Positions 52,412-60,553 are shown, counted from the stretch's first letter. The stretch is 64,000 bases of DNA from Mechercharimyces sp. CAU 1602 (GCF_024753565.1 NZ_JANTPT010000004.1:62001-126000), one strand, 5' to 3'. Numbers and translations are program-made. The notes: generated from the sequence alone by a model not told the origin.

Positions 52412-53011
52412 ATGAAAATTGGAGTGCTTGCTTTGCAAGGGGCAGTAGCTGAGCATGTACGCTTGCTACAGCAAGCGGGAGCAGATGCTGTTGCTGTAAA
52501 ACGCCCACATGAACTAGAAGACTTAGATGGTCTTGTGATCCCAGGTGGGGAGTCAACAACCATAAGTAAATTAATGCATAAGTATGATCTGTTTGTTCCT
52601 ATCTTAGAGATGTATAAGCAACAAAAGCCCCTTTTCGGAACGTGTGCGGGATTAATATTATTAGCCGCACGCATTGAGGGACATGAGCAAGCACACCTGG
52701 GTCTCTTAAATATTTCGGTGGAGCGTAATGCATTTGGGCGACAACGGGAAAGTTTCGAGATGGATCTAGAAGTGACTGGAATCGCTGAGGAGTTTCCCGC
52801 TGTGTTTATTCGTGCCCCGATTATCACGGGTATTGACGATACGGTTACGCCGTTGTCACAAGTAGGAGATCGGATTGTAGCTGTGCGGGAAGGGTTTGTA
52901 CTAGGAGCATCTTTTCATCCTGAATTAACCGATGATAATCGAATTCACACCTATTTTCTTAAGATGGTAAAAGAAGCGATGACGATAAGGATGTCATCGT
53001 CTCTCACATGA
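52412..53011 (+). CDS. pdxT: Pyridoxal 5'-phosphate synthase glutaminase PdxT
   Basis: A 199-residue class I glutaminase that feeds ammonia to PdxS. MKIGVLALQGAVAEH, the oxyanion strand IPGGESTTI, the nucleophile FGTCAGLI and the HPE pair in SFHPELTDD give the full Cys-His-Glu triad. ATG 52412 with TAGGAGG upstream is chosen over an in-frame 52394. Confidence 0.97.
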   Translation: MKIGVLALQGAVAEHVRLLQQAGADAVAVKRPHELEDLDGLVIPGGESTTISKLMHKYDLFVPILEMYKQQKPLFGTCAGLILLAARIEGHEQAHLGLLNISVERNAFGRQRESFEMDLEVTGIAEEFPAVFIRAPIITGIDDTVTPLSQVGDRIVAVREGFVLGASFHPELTDDNRIHTYFLKMVKEAMTIRMSSSLT

Positions 53012-53039
53012 GAAAAGCGATGGAAGAGGCATAGTAACT

Positions 53040-53260
53040 GTAGAGTACGGATAGCAGAGAGGCGGTGGCTAGTGTGAACCGTCCCGTATCTAGAGTGAAT
53101 CCACCTCGGAGCTGTGCGCGTACAACAAGTGTAACTTGTTTAAGCGATTACCGGTACCAGGCCGTTATTCTGTGAAAGTGGGTTTGTAGAAACAAACCAA
53201 CAAGGGTGGCACCACGGACCTACCGTCCCTTACGATGGTAGGATTGTGGTGCCTTTTTTT
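53040..53260 (+). promoter_or_regulatory. T-box riboswitch of serS
   Basis: The leader has a stem I with GCAGAGAGG near its base, a likely serine specifier UCC at 53100-53102 (GTGAATCCACC), the T-box AGGGTGGCACCACG (53203-53216) and a terminator at 53208-53260 (GGCACCAC/GTGGTGCC plus seven T). Uncharged tRNA-Ser would favour the antiterminator. Confidence 0.93.
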
Positions 53261-53285
53261 ATGAGACATTAAGGAGGCGTGGTTG

Positions 53286-54566
53286 ATGTTAGATAGTAAA
53301 CGATTGCGAACTGAATTAAACGAAGTGAAAGCGAAACTGCAAAATCGTGGAGAAGATATCTCTGGTTTAGATCAATTTCAACAGCTTGATTTACGTCGGC
53401 GAGAAATCTTGCAGGAAAGTGAACAATTGAAGAATGAGCGTAATGTTGTTTCCCGGGAAATAGCGGAGAAGAAGCGTGCAAAAGAAGATGCTCAGGATAA
53501 GATTGTGCAGATGCGCCAGGTGGGAGAAAAAATTAAGAAATTAGATGATGAATTACGTGGGATAGAGGAAAAATTAGAAGGGATTCTTTTGCAAATTCCA
53601 AACGTTCCCCATGAGAGCGTTCCTGTAGGGGAAAGTGAAGATGATAATATTCCGATTCGCCATTGGGGAGAAGCTCCATCTTTTTCTTTTGATGTGAAAG
53701 CCCACTGGGATATTGCAGGTGAATTAGGTATTCTTGATTTTGAGCGTGCTAGCAAAGTGACGGGTTCACGCTTTGTGTTTCAACAGGGATTAGGAGCACG
53801 TCTGGAGCGGGCATTGATGTCTTTTATGTTGGACTTACACACAACAGAGCATGGCTATACGGAAATGATTCCTCCATATTTGGTTAACCCAGATAGCATG
53901 CGCGGAACGGGTCAACTTCCTAAGTTTGCAGAGGATTCGTTTGAAATTGAGAAGGAAGGATATTACCTGATTCCGACAGCTGAAGTTCCAGTTACCAACT
54001 ATCATCGAGATGAAATTTTGGACATGGCGCAATTGCCAACACAATACGTGGCATATAGTGCTTGCTTCCGCTCAGAGGCGGGATCTGCTGGTCGTGATAC
54101 TCGTGGATTGATTCGTCAACATCAATTTAACAAAGTAGAACTAGTGAAGTTCGTACGTCCGGAAGAATCGTATGAACGATTGGAAGAGCTTGTGGGTCAT
54201 GCGGAAAAGGTATTACAGTTGTTGAAACTACCATATCGTGTGGTAAAGATGTGTACCGCTGATCTAGGATTTACCGCAGCCAAGAAGTATGATTTAGAAG
54301 TATGGATTCCTAGCTACAATACTTATCGTGAGATTTCTTCGTGTAGTAACTTTGAAGATTTTCAAGCACGACGTGCCAATATTCGTTTCCGTCGTGAAGC
54401 AAAAGGACGCCCCGAGTTTGTTCACACGCTGAACGGGTCTGGCCTGGCTATTGGTCGTACTGTGGCAGCATTACTTGAGAATTATCAGCAGGAAGATGGA
54501 AGTGTATTGATTCCAGAGGTACTGCGACCTTATATGGGGGGCCTTGAGCGGATTACAAAACAGTAG
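53286..54566 (+). CDS. serS: Seryl-tRNA synthetase
   Basis: A 426-residue class II synthetase. The N-terminal coiled-coil arm (about residues 25-105) grips the long variable arm of tRNA-Ser. Motif 2 is [23 protein letters not shown] and motif 3 is [23 protein letters not shown] 53286 is led by AAGGAGG 8 bases upstream. It is controlled by the T-box. A possible Noc-binding site lies within it (53448-53461). Confidence 0.98.
   Translation: MLDSKRLRTELNEVKAKLQNRGEDISGLDQFQQLDLRRREILQESEQLKNERNVVSREIAEKKRAKEDAQDKIVQMRQVGEKIKKLDDELRGIEEKLEGILLQIPNVPHESVPVGESEDDNIPIRHWGEAPSFSFDVKAHWDIAGELGILDFERASKVTGSRFVFQQGLGARLERALMSFMLDLHTTEHGYTEMIPPYLVNPDSMRGTGQLPKFAEDSFEIEKEGYYLIPTAEVPVTNYHRDEILDMAQLPTQYVAYSACFRSEAGSAGRDTRGLIRQHQFNKVELVKFVRPEESYERLEELVGHAEKVLQLLKLPYRVVKMCTADLGFTAAKKYDLEVWIPSYNTYREISSCSNFEDFQARRANIRFRREAKGRPEFVHTLNGSGLAIGRTVAALLENYQQEDGSVLIPEVLRPYMGGLERITKQ
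53448..53461. promoter_or_regulatory. Candidate Noc-binding site in serS
   Basis: GTTTCCCGGGAAAT differs at only the first base from the known Bacillus Noc site ATTTCCCGGGAAAT. Noc is encoded in this window. A single site in a coding region fits how Noc sites are scattered. Confidence 0.6.
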
Positions 54567-54620
54567 AGGGCAAATACAACATCAGCTTAAGCAGAAACAT
54601 CAGAGATTCAGATGGGGTTT

Positions 54621-54712
54621 TGACTCCATCTGCTTGGAAGCTCACTAAATAAAAGTGGGGTCCGAACCCCATGCATAAGATGAAAAAGACTGCAGTTTGT
54701 TTAGCTGCAGTC
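54621..54712 (+). repeat. 92-bp repeat, copy A (after serS)
   Basis: About 90% identical to 55699-55789. Both copies contain ACTCCATCTG, GGAAGCTCACTAAATA, a small GGGGTCC hairpin (GGGGTCCGAACCCC in this copy) and a final GACTGCAG/CTGCAGTC-type stem. In both copies one frame reads T-P-S-x-W-K-L-T-K-stop. Confidence 0.85.
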
Positions 54713-54747
54713 AGGCTGTCGAGAAAAGTCTCGACAGCCTGTTTTTT
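54713..54747 (+). terminator. Terminator after serS
   Basis: An 11-bp perfect stem AGGCTGTCGAG/CTCGACAGCCT with a 6-base loop, then GTTTTTT. It lies 147 bases after the serS stop, just behind repeat copy A. Confidence 0.92.
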
Positions 54748-55067
54748 ACCCCTTTCATATTTATTCCAAGTGAAATGGTATAGAGATATACATAGAAGAA
54801 GAGAGGAAGAACCGGATGCGACGTTCAACAAATCACACTCAGTCTTAGATGGAATTTGTTTGTATAGAGGAGCTCGTTCCCCTGATCGGTTTCTCCACAC
54901 TCTGTTGCTTAAACCGCATGCTTTTTTTAATGTTCATCGTTAAGATATTTGAAAGAGGTAGAAAGCCAATTTTATAAAATAGAAGAACTATAAGATTGTT
55001 TGATACATATCATACATTAAGAGTATTGAAAAAATTATTCGCTCGATGAAAGAAAAGGGGTAACGAA
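54748..55067. other. Gap without recognised gene
   Basis: Only short frames with no usable ribosome site were seen. The last 100 bases are A/T rich and probably hold the promoter of the next gene. Confidence 0.5.
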
Positions 55068-55502
55068 ATGAGAGTTTCACAAGATATACTAGTGCAAGGC
55101 CCCATCCCCATGAATATCGCTGAGAACTTATCGAATACAAAAGCGCTGATCAGAAATATATTAACTGTCAATTCTACCTTAGAGGGGTTGGGTGCTTCGG
55201 AGAAAGTGATTCTGCCTATTGAAATAATCGGGCTTACATTCGAAGCTTACCGCTTCGTACGAAATCCCTTGGTCACATCCGCTGTGATTGATGCACGCCT
55301 TATCCGATTAGGCAGGAATCCATTTATGGTTTCTGGAAATTTACCGCAATGGGCATTACCACAAATCGTAGCCTCTTTTCTACGTATTAGACAACTGCTT
55401 CAGAGTCCTAGGTTGACTCAATGGCCGAGGCCACGTCTTGTCTTAGCAAAAGAGGAACTTCGCCAAATCTTAATAAGCGCCAACCAGTCAATAACAAGAT
55501 AA
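55068..55502 (+). CDS. Hypothetical protein, unrecognised
   Basis: A 144-residue basic protein led by AAAAGGGG, ATG at 55068. It is predicted mostly helical with [20 protein letters not shown] and [17 protein letters not shown]; no catalytic motif or membrane helix is evident. It sits between two copies of a 92-bp repeat, and its end abuts a pdxS remnant, so it may itself be fused to or truncated by recombined DNA. It could not be placed in any family. Confidence 0.5.
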   Translation: MRVSQDILVQGPIPMNIAENLSNTKALIRNILTVNSTLEGLGASEKVILPIEIIGLTFEAYRFVRNPLVTSAVIDARLIRLGRNPFMVSGNLPQWALPQIVASFLRIRQLLQSPRLTQWPRPRLVLAKEELRQILISANQSITR

Positions 55503-55509
55503 CTCCGCC

Positions 55510-55700
55510 GAACAAGTGATGAGCGCGGTAAGCATTCCAGTCATGGCGCAAGCACGCATTGGACATATTGTGGAATCGCGCATTTTAGAAGCCCAGATTC
55601 GTAAAGTCGGCTCGATGTCACAAGATGAATTGATGACAGTGAGAAAGATTTGGGTGTTCCTTTTGAACTGATGCAGTACGTACATGAACATGGAGAGCTG
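55510..55700 (+). pseudogene. pdxS: Degraded pdxS fragment
   Basis: Codons from 55510 read [20 protein letters not shown] and continue VESRILEA, matching PdxS residues of about 73-100, then jump to [15 protein letters not shown] (about 173-187) and, after a frameshift, to [20 protein letters not shown]. About 72 codons are missing internally and both gene ends are lost. It is somewhat diverged from the intact pdxS at 51504. Confidence 0.9.
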
Positions 55701-55789
55701 ACTCCATCTGATTGGAAGCTCACTAAATAGAATTGGGGTCCGAACCCATGCCTAAGATGAAAAAGACTGCAGCTTGTTAAGCTACAGTC
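55699..55789 (+). repeat. 92-bp repeat, copy B
   Basis: The second copy of the sequence at 54621-54712, with about eight substitutions and one deleted base. It starts exactly where the pdxS remnant ends. Its final stem (GACTG.AGCTT/AAGCT.CAGTC) followed by TTTTT also serves as a terminator. Confidence 0.85.
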
Positions 55790-55794
55790 TTTTT
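55761..55794. terminator. Bidirectional terminator
   Basis: AAAAGACTG and AGCTT pair with AAGCT and CAGTCTTTT around a 3-base loop (one C-A mismatch); A run before and T run after. It ends the leftward oxidoreductase gene and the rightward remnant. Confidence 0.8.
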
Positions 55795-55796
55795 CA

Positions 55797-56366
55797 TTAT
55801 TTTACACGAGCGCCTTGTAATTGTTCTTTCCAGAGAGCATTTAATTGAACAGCACCCGCTTGTGCACGTGCATCTTGTCTAATATCACCTGGCTTACTTC
55901 CTTGACCGAGAAGGTAGCCAGCAAAAGTGATGCCCATGAAGTCGCATATGTATTGGAACTGTTGAATCATAGGAAGTCCTTTAATATGCGGATTATCTCC
56001 ACCGACGGCAATTACATACGCTGTTTTTTCTCCTAAACGCTCACGAAAGCCAGGGTACCTGTTATCCCGCATGGTTTGCGACCAACGGTCAATAAAGTTT
56101 TTCATGATACCAGACATGCTATACCAATAAATCGGGGTAGCAAACACGATGATATCGTGGGGAAGGAGACGGTCGATAATGGTATCATAATCGTCATCAA
56201 TAGGGTCAAAGCCTCCGCGTTCATGACGTTGATCTTTAATAGGAGCGATAGAAAACTGGGAAAGGTTTATTCTTTCCACTTCTAAACCTGAAAGCGTTTG
56301 TTCTGTTAAGCTTTCTGTGTTTCCATTGGGACGGGTTCCACCGTAGAGGACAATCATAGAAGTCAC
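55797..56366 (-). CDS. NAD(P)H-dependent flavin oxidoreductase (flavodoxin-fold)
   Basis: A 189-residue FMN reductase-type protein. The phosphate-binding loop GGTRPNGNTESLTE (residues 9-22) and ATPIYWYSMSGIMKNFIDRW (about 97-116) are typical of the NADPH-dependent FMN reductase / quinone reductase group. It probably reduces quinones or other acceptors using FMN. GTG 56366 is led by AAGGAGG. Confidence 0.85.
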   Translation of the reverse strand: MTSMIVLYGGTRPNGNTESLTEQTLSGLEVERINLSQFSIAPIKDQRHERGGFDPIDDDYDTIIDRLLPHDIIVFATPIYWYSMSGIMKNFIDRWSQTMRDNRYPGFRERLGEKTAYVIAVGGDNPHIKGLPMIQQFQYICDFMGITFAGYLLGQGSKPGDIRQDARAQAGAVQLNALWKEQLQGARVK

Positions 56367-56437
56367 AAATGTTCCCTCCTTCGTATCAGAATGAGGAAAT
56401 CATATCATATGGGACAGGCGACTGTCACTAGAGGGGG

Positions 56438-56466
56438 TTGACTTTCATACGCTGCTTCCGTATAAT
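56438..56466 (+). promoter_or_regulatory. tRNA-Ser promoter
   Basis: TTGACT (56438-56443) and a perfect TATAAT (56461-56466) with 17 bases between, 22 bases before tRNA-Ser. Confidence 0.85.
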
Positions 56467-56488
56467 ATCTAATTAGGTTGTCTACTTT

Positions 56489-56578
56489 GGAGAGGTGGTC
56501 GAGAGGTTTAAGGCAGCGGTCTTGAAAACCGCCGAGGGTTCACGCCCTCCGTGGGTTCGAATCCCACCCTCTCCGCCA
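56489..56578 (+). tRNA. tRNA-Ser (UGA)
   Basis: Acceptor stem GGAGAGG/CCTCTCC, D arm with GGTTTAAGGC, anticodon loop CTTGAAA (TGA), long variable arm GAGGGTTCACGCCCTC typical of serine, T arm GTGGGTTCGAATCCCAC, encoded CCA. The 3' end is repeated at 59768-59815. Confidence 0.97.
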
Positions 56579-56580
56579 AA
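56533..56580 (+). repeat. 48-bp direct repeat, left copy (att-like)
   Basis: The 3' half of tRNA-Ser plus two bases is repeated without change at 59768-59815. The arrangement, with an intact tRNA at one end and a 3'-end copy at the other, is the usual trace of site-specific integration. Confidence 0.92.
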
Positions 56581-56601
56581 GATTTGCTGGAAAGAGAGAA
56601 A

Positions 56602-56640
56602 GCGCTCTAATCGCGAGAATGCGATGGGGGCGTTTTTTTG
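56602..56640 (+). terminator. Terminator after tRNA-Ser
   Basis: ATCGC/GCGAT forms the tip of a longer imperfect stem, followed by seven T. Confidence 0.7.
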
Positions 56641-56811
56641 AGTGAGAATAATTAAAAATATATGTAAAAATCGACTGGGAATTTGGGATGATGAATTACT
56701 GGAAAAGCTCAGAATGAGGAGGCAAAAAAGTTACTGATCGTATAATATATACTTAAAATAAAGATTATTGCCTGGGACGAATGCATTATTCGAAGAGGTG
56801 AATGTATATTT

Positions 56812-57228
56812 ATGAGCCAACTTAAATTTAATCCAAAGAGAGATGTATCTGCATATTTATTAGTTTGGGGACCAATGATACTTGTGCCTGTAAGTCTATT
56901 TTTTTTGATTGCGTTTAAAGAGGCCCTCGTAGGTACTTTAATATTTTTATCTTTAGCCAGTATTAACATTTGGTTTTGGGTTAGGACATATTATCTAATC
57001 TCAGAAGATGCTCTTGAGATTAGAAATGGACCAATTCGAAAAAAGATTTTTTACACAGATATTCAAGAAGTTAGAAGGACAAAAAGCATGTCTGCTAATC
57101 CTGCATATTCAGTTAATAGAATACAAATAATACACACTAAAGGGGCGGTAAGTATATCTCCGAACCAACTGGGTGAGTTTATAGAAATTATACAGGAAAA
57201 AAATTGTGATATAGAAATTAATCTCTAG
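56812..57228 (+). CDS. Membrane PH-domain-like (YyaB-type) protein 1
   Basis: A 138-residue protein with two N-terminal membrane helices (about residues 17-35 and 40-58) and a C-terminal small beta domain (YYLISEDALEIRNGPIRKKI, DIQEVRRTKSMSANPAYS) of the bacterial PH type seen in YyaB. The function is unknown. Low G+C relative to the core genes and position inside the tRNA-Ser islet suggest acquired cargo. The next gene is a paralog. Confidence 0.75.
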   Translation: MSQLKFNPKRDVSAYLLVWGPMILVPVSLFFLIAFKEALVGTLIFLSLASINIWFWVRTYYLISEDALEIRNGPIRKKIFYTDIQEVRRTKSMSANPAYSVNRIQIIHTKGAVSISPNQLGEFIEIIQEKNCDIEINL

Positions 57229-57252
57229 CTTGGATAGAGGGGGTGAAGGGTG

Positions 57253-57666
57253 ATGAAGCGATTTACTCCAAAGAAAGATATCTTCTCTTATTTTATTGTG
57301 GGTGTAATGTTACCATTGAATATTCTGATTCTATTTTATTCCTTTAAAGATAACAATTTTGTTCCTTATATAGTGTCTCTTGGTCCAATAAATATACTAT
57401 TCACTTGGTTGTGGTTTGGTACCTTTTATGAAATTAGGGAGGATCACCTCTTTATTAGAGGTGGGCCGCTTAGATGGAAGATTCCCTACGGGTCGATTGA
57501 TAGGGTAATGAAAATAAAAAGCATTTTTGCTAGCCCAGCGTCCCTTTCTTATGAAAAAATAGAGGTTCTACATAAGGAAGGTGTTATCCTCATATCCCCA
57601 AAAAGGGAACAGGAATTTATTAAGAAACTGGTTGAAAAAAACAAAAATATTCAAGTAGATATCTGA
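57253..57666 (+). CDS. Membrane PH-domain-like (YyaB-type) protein 2
   Basis: A 137-residue paralog of the previous gene: FTPKKDIFSYFIVG aligns with FNPKRDVSAYLLVW, and IREDHLFIRGGPLRWKIPYG with ISEDALEIRNGPIRKKIFYT. Two membrane helices then a bPH-like domain ending in SPKREQEFIKKLVEKN. The tandem arrangement with divergence is reminiscent of variable immunity or sensor proteins, but this is only inference. AGGGGGTGAAGG precedes ATG. Confidence 0.75.
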   Translation: MKRFTPKKDIFSYFIVGVMLPLNILILFYSFKDNNFVPYIVSLGPINILFTWLWFGTFYEIREDHLFIRGGPLRWKIPYGSIDRVMKIKSIFASPASLSYEKIEVLHKEGVILISPKREQEFIKKLVEKNKNIQVDI

Positions 57667-57728
57667 CCTAGTTATGCTTCTTTATATTTAATAATATGAT
57701 GAAAGTATGTGAGTTTACTCTCAATGTT

Positions 57729-57815
57729 TGTGAGGTGGTCGAGAGGTTTAAGGCAGCGATCTTGAAAACCGCCCAGGGTTCACGCCCGTGGGTTCGAATC
57801 CCACCCTCTCCGCCG
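57729..57815 (+). pseudogene. tRNA-Ser (UGA) pseudogene
   Basis: A near copy of the tRNA at 56489. The acceptor stem begins TGTGAGG instead of GGAGAGG (two lost pairs), the anticodon stem has an A-C mismatch, the variable arm lacks bases, and the end reads CCG, not CCA. It should not fold well; it may be an old attachment-site copy inside the islet. Confidence 0.85.
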
Positions 57816-57965
57816 AGGTGCTTTGATGAGCTACATGGGGATTATTTTGAGGGAGAAAAGGAAAACAGCATTAATTGTGGGTAACGCATCAGGCATGTAA
57901 GACGCGGATTCATTAGTTGAGATTGCTAATGTTAGTATTGGCTTTAGAAGAGAGGATGTTACATA

Positions 57966-58757
57966 GTGACTAAAGCTATAGTATATACGTCTTTTGACGG
58001 AGATAATATGCTCTATATTGATATGTTTAGAGATTTTGTTATTATGAAAGGAAGAATATCTTTAAATCCTACACATGCATTAGGATATTATGTGTCGACA
58101 GTGGAGCATAACAACAATAAAAAGAATGCTATGCAGGATTGTTGCTCTATCGAGCTACTTTGCGATGAATTTTGGGTTTTTGATGAAGCGGGTTCTGGTG
58201 CAATCAATGATTTACCCGAAGGTGTAATACTAGAGTTGCTGGTCTGGTTGAAAAATAAAAAGAATCCAAGCATTAGGTTTTTGAGCATTGATGCAATAGT
58301 GAAGGCTTTAAGCAACCGGGATTTTAGTTATGAGGGGGAGCTAAAACGTGTAACTGAAGATTTGATCCAAAAGGAATTAGAGAATATATATTTTAATGAC
58401 ATATTAAAACATTTACCTGACTTTAATGCCTTGCGAAGGCCGGTGTTTATAGACTTACCTTCCTCAAAATTCAAGTATGTAGATTGGGTTAAAGCTTATA
58501 CTTTCAGAAAGCAGAGGGTGCCTATAGTGCCGCAAAGTATTATTCCATTTAGTGTGTATCAAGTACTAGGGAAGACCGAACAATACATCAATGATATAAC
58601 AGTTTTATTAGAACGTGTGAACGACAAATGGATAGTAAGGGAATTTGATGAGGCTTCCGAGGAATTTCAAACTATTACGTACAAAGAAGTAGGTATTCCG
58701 AAATATCGCAATTCCAAAGAGTGGGCCCTAACTAGTAGGGAATTAGAGAGGAGGTAG
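57966..58757 (+). CDS. Nucleoside 2-deoxyribosyltransferase-like (DUF4406-like) protein
   Basis: A 263-residue protein, start GTG. The first 110 residues resemble nucleoside 2-deoxyribosyltransferase-like folds (an early IVYTSFDGDNMLYIDMF, central LLCDEFWVFDEAGSGAI, then LPEGVILELLVWL), in which a Glu serves as nucleophile; which Glu would act here is unclear. The C-terminal part is not recognised. It is followed by a DNA glycosylase gene 5 bases later, which suggests a nucleotide or base-damage role, as inference. Confidence 0.55.
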   Translation: MTKAIVYTSFDGDNMLYIDMFRDFVIMKGRISLNPTHALGYYVSTVEHNNNKKNAMQDCCSIELLCDEFWVFDEAGSGAINDLPEGVILELLVWLKNKKNPSIRFLSIDAIVKALSNRDFSYEGELKRVTEDLIQKELENIYFNDILKHLPDFNALRRPVFIDLPSSKFKYVDWVKAYTFRKQRVPIVPQSIIPFSVYQVLGKTEQYINDITVLLERVNDKWIVREFDEASEEFQTITYKEVGIPKYRNSKEWALTSRELERR

Positions 58758-58762
58758 GTTTA

Positions 58763-59692
58763 ATTAGTATTTACATATATCCTTCAGCACCGTATGATTT
58801 TTATAAAACTCTACTTTGTTTGGATTCAATGAAAAAGAACCCGTTTGCAAAAATAGACATAGACGAGGTTTCACTTACCCGAAGTATTGTAATTGATGAA
58901 CAAGCTTTAATTGTGACCATTAGGAGCATCGGGGACATTGAGAGTCCTAAACTGGTAGTAGAAGTGTTATCAGATGTTCTGCTTTCAAACAGCTCTCAGG
59001 AAAAGCTTAGGGAGCTAATTGGCTTTATGTTTGATGCGGATGCCGATATTGAATCTTTTAATGAAATGGCCTCAAAGCATAATTTAGTAACATTAATGCA
59101 AGCTCTAACGGGGCTTAGAATCGTTAAAGATCCTACAGTATTTGAATCTATTATTAAAACAATAGCTGGGCAACAAGTTTCTGTAACAATGGCGGGGAAG
59201 CTTATACAAAAAATGTGTGAAAACTACGGAGAGAAAGTTATGCATAATGGGGTGAGTTATTATCTCCCCCCGTCTTCAGATATGATTAGTAAATTACATG
59301 AGCAGGACTTACGTGAACTAGGATTTCCGTTGGTGAGAGCGAGGACGTTGATAGAGTGCGCTAAGTTGGATTTAGCTGGATATTTTAATAATCTAGAAAA
59401 TTTATCTGAGATTGAGTTAGAAAAAACATTGTGCGCGATTAAAGGCATCGGGCCTTGGACAGCTCAGATGATAATGTTGTTAGGATTAGGGAAAAACCAA
59501 ATTGTTCCTTGGGCGGATAAGGGGCTTCACAGGGCAATAGAAGTATATTTTTCTCTAACTAAAGGATCTGTTACTACTCAGGCAGATGTGGAACGCTACT
59601 TTCAAATGCTACAGGGGCCTAGAAGTTATATAACATATTTTCTATGGGAAAACATGATGAATTATCGAGTTACACAAGATAGTGACCTCTGA
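58763..59692 (+). CDS. DNA-3-methyladenine glycosylase (AlkA-like HhH-GPD)
   Basis: A base-excision glycosylase of about 309 residues. The N-terminal part has PYDFYKTLLCL typical of AlkA; the HhH-GPD core has IAGQQVSVTMAGKL, CAIKGIGPWTAQMIML (helix-hairpin-helix) and the catalytic Asp in VPWADKGLHRAI. No ATG/GTG/TTG gives the full protein: the first, TTG 58820, would cut off PYDF. ATT 58763 follows AGGAGG by 8 bases and is the probable start. It follows the deoxyribosyltransferase-like gene. Confidence 0.85.
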   Translation: MSIYIYPSAPYDFYKTLLCLDSMKKNPFAKIDIDEVSLTRSIVIDEQALIVTIRSIGDIESPKLVVEVLSDVLLSNSSQEKLRELIGFMFDADADIESFNEMASKHNLVTLMQALTGLRIVKDPTVFESIIKTIAGQQVSVTMAGKLIQKMCENYGEKVMHNGVSYYLPPSSDMISKLHEQDLRELGFPLVRARTLIECAKLDLAGYFNNLENLSEIELEKTLCAIKGIGPWTAQMIMLLGLGKNQIVPWADKGLHRAIEVYFSLTKGSVTTQADVERYFQMLQGPRSYITYFLWENMMNYRVTQDSDL

Positions 59693-59767
59693 GATAGTTA
59701 GTGAATAGATATTTTAGAGAGGTTCCCTCTAGGATTATAGTGAAGATAAGAAACAAATGGAGTTTGA

Positions 59768-59815
59768 CGAGGGTTCACGCCCTCCGTGGGTTCGAATCCC
59801 ACCCTCTCCGCCAAA
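59768..59815 (+). repeat. 48-bp direct repeat, right copy (tRNA-Ser 3' end)
   Basis: Identical to 56533-56580. Only the variable arm, T arm and acceptor 3' strand are present, so it is not a functional tRNA. It closes the roughly 3.2-kb islet. Confidence 0.92.
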
Positions 59816-59837
59816 TGAATTAATATTATCGAACAAG

Positions 59838-59864
59838 AAGCCGTCGGGTTGATCCGACGGCTTT
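59838..59864 (+). terminator. Terminator beyond the islet
   Basis: AAGCCGTCGG pairs with CCGACGGCTT, 6-base loop, T-rich exit. It may be the original terminator of tRNA-Ser displaced by the islet. Confidence 0.75.
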
Positions 59865-60007
59865 ATCTATTTATCAACGTTGCCTAACTTATGAAGCAGA
59901 GGCTATAATTAATTTACCTAATATTTTGTCTGAATTTTGACAACCGATAGAAGTGAAAAGAATAGACCTTCCCTACAGAGAAATATGGTTTGAAGGGAGT
60001 GATGAGT

Positions 60008-60388
60008 ATGAGTACAGATAAAAAAAAGCATAGCGACGTATTTGATGAGATTTATGAGCGATATGAGCAAGAGCATGATTTTAAGAACCTACCAGGTTAC
60101 GGTCGACCGATCTCCAAAAAAGCGTTGCAAGGGAGTGTGTTAAACAGTGTGTTGAAAGAAAGCGGTTATAAACCGCCATGGTTGGAATTACAGCATCGGA
60201 TTCGCGCTGAGTTTACTGAGTTGCTAAGAATAGTGGAGGAGGAAGGAGAAGGAAACCAGGAAGTTGAGGAGAAACTGAGGATCCTTAACGAACAGGTAAT
60301 AAAGTATAATCAGATTTGTCCAGTTCAGATGCAAAAAAGCGCTATTACACTTATGGAAATGAAATATCAATATAAGGTGTGGGAATAG
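60008..60388 (+). CDS. DUF1992 (DnaJ-C28-like) protein
   Basis: A 126-residue helical protein. HDFKNLPGYGRPISKKALQG and GYKPPWLELQHRIRAEF are the core of the DUF1992 domain found in DnaJ homolog subfamily C member 28. The function is unknown in bacteria. Start 60008 is chosen for spacing to GGGAG; ATG 60002 is also possible. Confidence 0.8.
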   Translation: MSTDKKKHSDVFDEIYERYEQEHDFKNLPGYGRPISKKALQGSVLNSVLKESGYKPPWLELQHRIRAEFTELLRIVEEEGEGNQEVEEKLRILNEQVIKYNQICPVQMQKSAITLMEMKYQYKVWE

Positions 60389-60421
60389 AAAAATGAAAAA
60401 CAACCTCATGTGTGAGGGAGA

Positions 60422-60455
60422 GGCATGTAACGAAGCTTCGTCTACATGTCTTTTT
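60422..60455 (+). terminator. Terminator after the DUF1992 gene
   Basis: A hairpin GGCATGTA..CGAAGCTTCG..TACATGTC, followed by TTTTT. Confidence 0.8.
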
Positions 60456-60553
60456 GCATTATTGTTCGTGATGCACGCACCACCTCTCCCTGTCATACCA
60501 TGATAGTGGATGCTTGATGACTGGGCAGGTGCCCGATTGTGGGGGGTTAAAAG

